A DNA stretch of 45,694 bases from CAZUXY01 sp964624235 (lineage in GTDB: Bacteria; Spirochaetota; UBA4802; UBA5368): NCBI GenBank assembly GCA_964624235.1, contig CAZUXY010000041.1, positions 1 through 45,694 of the forward strand. The letters are read 5' to 3'. Below, piece by piece: positions 41,542 to 45,694 of the stretch. Position 1 is the stretch's first letter. Each line of letters starts with the position of its first letter. The notes under the pieces are model-generated. The model made no database searches. It was not told the origin of the DNA and saw nothing but the letters and a program-made list of their open reading frames with translations. The position numbers and the translations under genes are program-made.

Positions 41542-42117
41542 CTACAGGGGCCTGGTTAACGCGATACTCAATCTGTTGGATTCAACCTCTACTGAAAACC
41601 GGACACGATTTTTCGATCGCCAGTAGGGGAAGTACGTGTTTTTATTATAGCTTTCTGCCGAATACACGGCGTTTACCACACAGGCAACTTTAACGAAAAG
41701 AATGGAAAAGATATAACCGATTATTATGGTTTTGTCCCTGGCTTCCATATCCTGCCAGGTGACGATATCCCCTCCCCTTGATGTATACTTGTCGGAATAA
41801 TAGAACAACAGATACACCAGCAGTCCTTTCTGTACCATGCTGGTCAGCAGGAAGAACGACCCCATGGTGTAGTCTTGCGCATAGAACTGCCCCAGGCCCG
41901 GCCATGCCCACGACATCAGGCCGGCGACAAAGGGGTCCTTCCGCTCGGGTTCCTCAATCTGGAACTCTTCAGGTTGTCCTGCGCCGTGACCGATAACGGG
42001 AGCTTGTCCCGGAGTTTTCGCCAGGCATACCCGTGTAGAGCACAGCACCATTCCCATGATGAGCAGCGCGGTCACCACAGGGACTGCGCGTCTATATTTT
42101 TGTCTGCAACCCGACAT
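41542..42117 (-). CDS. TM2/DUF5683-like small membrane protein (copy 2)
   Basis: The product has 191 residues starting MSGCRQKYRR, with AAGGGG six bases before the ATG; the longer reading overlaps the upstream gene further and lacks such a site. A signal-like helix at about 10-33 is followed by a proline-rich linker. A TM2-like hairpin contains LMSWAWPGLGQFYAQDYTMGSFFLL (in segments LMSWAWPGLGQFY and AQDYTMGSFFLL), and there are two more helices. The G-x-GQ-F/Y-Y pattern is shared with the gene upstream; the two overlap by 26 bases and are divergent paralogues. The family's role is unknown. Confidence 0.7.
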   Translation of the reverse strand: MSGCRQKYRRAVPVVTALLIMGMVLCSTRVCLAKTPGQAPVIGHGAGQPEEFQIEEPERKDPFVAGLMSWAWPGLGQFYAQDYTMGSFFLLTSMVQKGLLVYLLFYYSDKYTSRGGDIVTWQDMEARDKTIIIGYIFSILFVKVACVVNAVYSAESYNKNTYFPYWRSKNRVRFSVEVESNRLSIALTRPL

Positions 42118-42685
42118 ATATCCCCTTTCTTTCCTCGTATCCGAACTCCAGTTTAGGGTATCGCTGCCTGAATCTTTCCCTTCGTCGTTCAAGGCGTTCG
42201 TTGAACTTGCCCGCGGATATTACCGCGTCTGAAATATTATAGATATGCAGAATGCCGACTAAGACCAGCATGCCGTAAAAGACGTTTCTTCTGGATGTTT
42301 CAACAACTCCGAGGTCGGTCCTCTTCGCGTCCACCCTCAGATTGAATCCGGAAGATCCCCCGGCGGCAAAATCAAAGTTGAGAAAATAAAATATTGCCGT
42401 TATGGCCAAAGTATATTCCGTGACCAGGAACAGCGTACCCTTGAAGAATTCTCCGGAATAGTACTGCCCCAGACCGGGCATGTACCACGAAAGCATACCC
42501 GCAAGGATCGGGTCTTTCTTCTTGATAAAAAAAACGGAATCATACTCCGGCATTACCTCGGTATTTTCTTTCTGTACGGGAGGCTTGCGTTCCGCCGCCC
42601 ACGCCGTCATGTTGACGAGGACACACAGGAGCACCGCCAGCACGAGCGATGCGACACGCAAGAATGTTCTGCTTTTTGATCTCAT
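42092..42685 (-). CDS. TM2/DUF5683-like small membrane protein (copy 1)
   Basis: The product has 197 residues. A signal-like helix lies at about 10-31 (VASLVLAVLLCVLVNMTAWA), then a polar linker, a TM2-like hairpin with MLSWYMPGLGQYYSGEFFKG, a second helix (TLFLVTEYTLAITAIFYFL) and a third (VFYGMLVLVGILHIYNISDA). The tail is strongly basic (ERLERRRERFRQRYP). It resembles the following gene in order and motif. It lies 142 bases after ptsH; the two TM2-like genes plus DUF4390 precede ntrYX in the same direction. Confidence 0.7.
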   Translation of the reverse strand: MRSKSRTFLRVASLVLAVLLCVLVNMTAWAAERKPPVQKENTEVMPEYDSVFFIKKKDPILAGMLSWYMPGLGQYYSGEFFKGTLFLVTEYTLAITAIFYFLNFDFAAGGSSGFNLRVDAKRTDLGVVETSRRNVFYGMLVLVGILHIYNISDAVISAGKFNERLERRRERFRQRYPKLEFGYEERKGIYVGLQTKI

Positions 42686-42827
42686 TTTATTAACAGCGTT
42701 CCTTCCCCTGCGTCAGCCGATTCTTCGGTTCCCTGGACCACACTCCCGTTTCCCATGCCCGATCGAATATTGCAACCCGGATTAAATTCTTCTTTGTAAA
42801 AAATGCGGCTCCTGAACAGGAACAGGA

Positions 42828-43091
42828 TTAGTTCCTGAAATCGTTTTCGATAAGGGAAACAAGGGTATTCACCGCATCCTGTTCGCGCTCCCCCGCAGCC
42901 CTGATAATCAGCCGCGACCCCGATGTTATGGCAAGTCCAAGTACCGACATTATCGACTTTCCATTTGCTTCAACTTCATCCTTGACGAGAAATATTTCAC
43001 AGGGGTATTTCATTGCTTCCTTTACAAACATCATGGCCGGTCTGGCATGTACGCCCGCATCGCTTCTCACAATCACTTCTTTTTCAGTCAT
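42828..43091 (-). CDS. ptsH: HPr phosphocarrier protein
   Basis: The product has 87 residues; the ATG at 43091 overlaps the hprK stop by eight bases and yields a standard-length HPr, while the longer frame is not HPr-like. His15 (AGVHARPA), the site phosphorylated by enzyme I, and Ser46 (GKSIMSVLGL), the site phosphorylated by HPr kinase, are both present at their usual numbers. HPr with HprK but no PTS transporter in view suggests a regulatory rather than transport role, as described for spirochaetes. The gene is translationally coupled to hprK. Confidence 0.95.
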   Translation of the reverse strand: MTEKEVIVRSDAGVHARPAMMFVKEAMKYPCEIFLVKDEVEANGKSIMSVLGLAITSGSRLIIRAAGEREQDAVNTLVSLIENDFRN

Positions 43092-44043
43092 TGGGCTCCA
43101 TACTCTCCATCTTGATCCAGTTTTGTATTTTCGCGTCCAGCTCTCTGGCCGAAAATACACCCATTTTTTTCAGTCGCTGGTTAAGCGCCGCGGTTTCGAT
43201 TAAAATCGGGATATTCCTGCCCGGTCTGACCGGTACTGTAATAAACGGTACATCGATGTCAAGAATTGTATACATTTTCTCGTCAATTCCCAGCCTGTCA
43301 TACTCCTTCGAGCTTTCCCATTCCTCGAGCATGACCGCCAGTTCTATGCGTTTTCTGTTCCGGACCGACCGTATGCCGTAGATGTCCTTGACGTTAATTA
43401 TTCCAAGGCCTCGAATCTCCATGTGGTGGCGTATGATTTCCGATCCGCTGCCCATCAGGAGGGATTCATCGATCTTGTGTATCTCCACGACATCGTCCGC
43501 CACAAGTCGATGGCCCCTTTCCACCATCTCCAGCGCGCATTCGCTTTTTCCCACGCCGCTTTTGCCCATAAGCAGAACACCGACGCCGAAGACGTCCACC
43601 AGCGTCCCATGGACGACCAGAACCGGCGAAAAGAATTCTTCCACGATATGGGTCAACAGACTGATGAAACGCGTGGTACGATGCATGGTCACGAAGGTAG
43701 GCACGTTGTGCTGATTGGCCATATCGATAAACATCTCATCGGGGTATTCGTTATGGGTGAATACGCAGCATAGCACTTCAAAGGAAAAAAACTCCCGGTA
43801 TATGTCCATTTTTCTTTCGCGTGAAAGCTGTCTCAGAAAAGCCGTCTCACCGAGCCCGAATATCTGGATTCTGTCGAAAGCGAAAAAATCAAAAAAACCC
43901 GCCAGCCCCAGTCCGGGACGATTGATATCTCCGACAGTGATCTCTTTGCCCAGACCGTCCCTGCCCGCGACGAGCACGAGTTGAAGATCGATCCTCAGGG
44001 TCGGGTCGGCAAAATCACCTACACGGACTTTTCGCTTTACCAT
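43084..44043 (-). CDS. hprK: HPr kinase/phosphorylase
   Basis: The product has 319 residues, the usual length. The C-terminal kinase half holds the P-loop GKSGVGKS (160-167) with the following CALEMVERGHRLVADDVVEI, and the family signature EIRGLGIINVKDIYG. The N-terminal half is the usual alpha/beta domain (LGLAGFFDFFAFDRIQIFG). It phosphorylates HPr at Ser46 when energy is plentiful and reverses the reaction with phosphate. It lies 21 bases after hpf and overlaps ptsH. Its place beside rpoN and ntrYX suggests coupling of carbon and nitrogen control. Confidence 0.96.
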   Translation of the reverse strand: MVKRKVRVGDFADPTLRIDLQLVLVAGRDGLGKEITVGDINRPGLGLAGFFDFFAFDRIQIFGLGETAFLRQLSRERKMDIYREFFSFEVLCCVFTHNEYPDEMFIDMANQHNVPTFVTMHRTTRFISLLTHIVEEFFSPVLVVHGTLVDVFGVGVLLMGKSGVGKSECALEMVERGHRLVADDVVEIHKIDESLLMGSGSEIIRHHMEIRGLGIINVKDIYGIRSVRNRKRIELAVMLEEWESSKEYDRLGIDEKMYTILDIDVPFITVPVRPGRNIPILIETAALNQRLKKMGVFSARELDAKIQNWIKMESMEPND

Positions 44044-44064
44044 ATCTCTGTCGACCGGTACCGT

Positions 44065-44871
44065 TTAAAAGGCGGGAACCATTACACCGTACTGTTTCCC
44101 GTTCCTGAACATGATATTCAGGTACCTGGTGTCGGTATTAAAAAAGGGAAGGAATTCAGCCTGATTTTCAATAATTTTTTTAAGTGCCTGCGACAGATTA
44201 TAATTATCGATTTCCCGGCATTTGCTGCTCTTTTTGAACTTTACCTTCGGGTCGGTATTGGAATCCTGCACCACCACCATGTCACGTTCCAGAAATTTTT
44301 GCGGTTCATACACACCGCTCTGAATCATCTCAAGGGGTATTTCCACGATCTTCAGTCCTTTTTTACTCCTGAAAAGCACCGCATAATTCCTGTTTGCATA
44401 ATCAAAACCGTTTTCCACCACCGGTGATCCTTTTTTGAAAAGTAAAAAATCGCTGCCGACCAGCTTCATTTCGAGATACGCTTCTATTTCAGTTTTTGGT
44501 TTATTACTGACCTGTTCGAAGGAAAGTTCAAAACCTTCCCGTTCACCCATCTCAACCGTATCGATCATCCTGAGGGGGACGACCTTGTGACCGGATTGTT
44601 TTTCCTTGAACCTGACAATCTGTTTCTCCATCTTATCGGCAATCAGGTCAATCGAGGAGTACATGTCCCCGGATTTCTCCACGGCATAGAACTGGATCCC
44701 GTCACCGTTGATCAGAAGATCAATCATATGATCAAGCTTCTCGACACTCATAACGACATGTATGTCCATGAGCTGATGAAAATATTTTTCGAATTTCTGC
44801 AGTTTCTTTTCCGCGTAATCCTTAAGACTCGGAGAAATCTCCATATGTCTGCCCGTAATAATAATCTTCAT
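44065..44871 (-). CDS. hpf: Ribosome hibernation promoting factor, long form with extra C-terminal part
   Basis: The product has 268 residues, while usual long forms have about 180-190. Residues 1-100 are the S30AE domain (MKIIITGRHMEISPSLKDYA, KLQKFEKYFHQLMDIHVVM). Residues about 125-180 resemble the C-terminal dimerisation domain (EAYLEMKLVGSDFLLFKKGS, FDYANRNYAVLFRSKKGL). A further stretch of about 90 residues follows (VYEPQKFLERDMVVVQDSN, then NLSQALKKIIENQAEFLPFF), which I do not recognise. The protein pairs inactive ribosomes during rest. Its ATG overlaps the rpoN stop (ATGA), so it is coupled to rpoN, a common arrangement. Confidence 0.88.
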   Translation of the reverse strand: MKIIITGRHMEISPSLKDYAEKKLQKFEKYFHQLMDIHVVMSVEKLDHMIDLLINGDGIQFYAVEKSGDMYSSIDLIADKMEKQIVRFKEKQSGHKVVPLRMIDTVEMGEREGFELSFEQVSNKPKTEIEAYLEMKLVGSDFLLFKKGSPVVENGFDYANRNYAVLFRSKKGLKIVEIPLEMIQSGVYEPQKFLERDMVVVQDSNTDPKVKFKKSSKCREIDNYNLSQALKKIIENQAEFLPFFNTDTRYLNIMFRNGKQYGVMVPAF

Positions 44872-45694
44872 TTTTCTCCCTCGTTTTTAAGCTTGTTTAG
44901 TTTTCTTCTTCTGTTTGAAGATGGAATCCTTAGTATCGCCCTGTATTTTGCCACGGTGCGCCGCGCGAGATTGATATTCATTTTTTGAAGTTTCTCCAGG
45001 ATCTCCTCATCGCTGTAGGGCCGCTCGGGGAGTTCCTGCGCGACGATATCTTTAATCAGGTTCATTACCATATCGGACGAGTGGTCCTCGGAGTTTTCCG
45101 ACTTGAGCTTCGATACAAAAAAATACTTGAGTTCAAACATACCCCAGCACGTCTGTACGAATTTATTGCTGGTAACCCTGCTTACCGTTGATTCATGGAG
45201 CCCTACCTCACCTGCAATTTCTGTATGGGTAAGAGGCCGCAGGTTGCCGGGCCCTTTTTCAAGGAACCCCTTCTGGTGGTTCATTATAGCGGTCACTACC
45301 TTGATGATGGTGTCGCGCCGGCTGGAAATATTTTTAAGAAGGTAGCGCGCCGACTGGACCCTTTCCTTGATATACTCTTTAAGCCTGCGGTCCAGTTGCT
45401 TTTTCTTAAGCAGATCCACATAATAGCGGTTGATTCGAATCTGGGGAATCCAATCATCGTTTATGGTAATAATAATTTCGTTATCCAGGTATTTTACTTC
45501 AACATCGGGTATGACGTAACGAATGTCTTTCACTGAAAACTGACGTCCGGGGTACGGCGTAAGGGTATTGATGAGCCTGCTCTTTTCAATCACATCGCCG
45601 ATGGTAATATTCAACGACCGGGCGATTTTATCATAGTCCAGTTTCTCCAGCTCCCTGAAATGTTCCTTTATAATGGTATTGAGTATATTGTCGT
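44868..45694 (-). CDS. rpoN: RNA polymerase sigma-54 factor, C-terminal part (5' end outside window)
   Basis: The frame is open to the window end, so about 275 C-terminal residues are present and the N-terminal activator-binding part is missing. Visible are the core-binding region (EKLDYDKIARSLNITIG, IPQIRINRYYVDLL), the helix-turn-helix (THTEIAGEVGLHESTVSRVT with FVQTCWGMFELKYFF) and the RpoN box ARRTVAKYR, which reads the -24 promoter element. It directs transcription that needs AAA+ activators such as the NtrX-like protein encoded nearby. It leads the hpf-hprK-ptsH series. Confidence 0.96.
   Translation of the reverse strand, partial: DNILNTIIKEHFRELEKLDYDKIARSLNITIGDVIEKSRLINTLTPYPGRQFSVKDIRYVIPDVEVKYLDNEIIITINDDWIPQIRINRYYVDLLKKKQLDRRLKEYIKERVQSARYLLKNISSRRDTIIKVVTAIMNHQKGFLEKGPGNLRPLTHTEIAGEVGLHESTVSRVTSNKFVQTCWGMFELKYFFVSKLKSENSEDHSSDMVMNLIKDIVAQELPERPYSDEEILEKLQKMNINLARRTVAKYRAILRIPSSNRRRKLNKLKNEGEK

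Overview
The window most likely comes from a chromosome of a spirochaete (phylum Spirochaetota). This is inferred from gene content: a DUF4954 beta-helix protein next to nagB, two proteins with Leptospira LA_2272-type surface repeats, and a cluster rpoN-hpf-hprK-ptsH followed by ntrY/ntrX homologues. No rRNA or tRNA gene was recognised, and the species cannot be named. Base composition changes along the window: the first 13.5 kb are visibly AT-rich, 13.6-14.3 kb is non-coding and GC-rich, 18-37 kb is GC-rich coding sequence, and 37-45.7 kb is intermediate.

Layout. 1-6.3 kb: the C-terminus of a UvrD/Rep-type helicase, a 60-residue membrane protein with its own promoters and terminator, a large UPF0182 membrane protein, an HMA-like small protein without the metal-binding cysteines, and a YeiH-type transporter with a small membrane partner. 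6.3-9.5 kb: a decayed IS1182-type transposase cut by an apparently intact IS3-family element (8298-9529). 9.5-13.3 kb: a minus-strand accessory block of a truncated ORF, a NERD-domain protein, and a DNA adenine methylase paired with a ParB-like protein. Two of these units are followed by an attC-like imperfect palindrome, which suggests an integron-cassette-like array without a visible integrase. 13.3-14.5 kb: no convincing gene, but a 329-bp unit bounded by terminal inverted repeats and filled with short stems. 14.5-15.2 kb: a VapBC-type toxin-antitoxin pair lying between two copies of a 40-bp imperfect repeat.

15.4-23.8 kb: DUF4954 protein and NagB (probable operon), a secreted M23 lipoprotein, three small enzymes (methyltransferase, DinB-like, GNAT), a membrane GAF-AraC regulator and a PPP-type phosphoesterase. 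23.9-28.7 kb: the most unusual block. An ECF-type sigma factor, a one-TM anti-sigma-like protein with a DUF4384-like exterior domain, and a secreted caspase-fold protein fused to surface repeats overlap one another and form an operon. A second repeat protein without the caspase domain follows 291 bp downstream. This could be an envelope-sensing, regulated-protease system.

29.1-35 kb: plus-strand genes ribH, nusB, a large TPR membrane protein, dgt, a DUF1285 protein and a VKOR-DsbA fusion. 35-45.7 kb: minus-strand genes which, in transcription order, are rpoN (cut by the window end), hpf, hprK, ptsH, two related TM2-like membrane proteins, a DUF4390 protein, ntrY, ntrX, a degenerate uracil-DNA-glycosylase-like protein and priA. 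Sigma-54, its likely activator/kinase pair and the HPr kinase switch therefore lie together. This suggests linked nitrogen, carbon and phosphate-state control without sugar-transport PTS genes in view.
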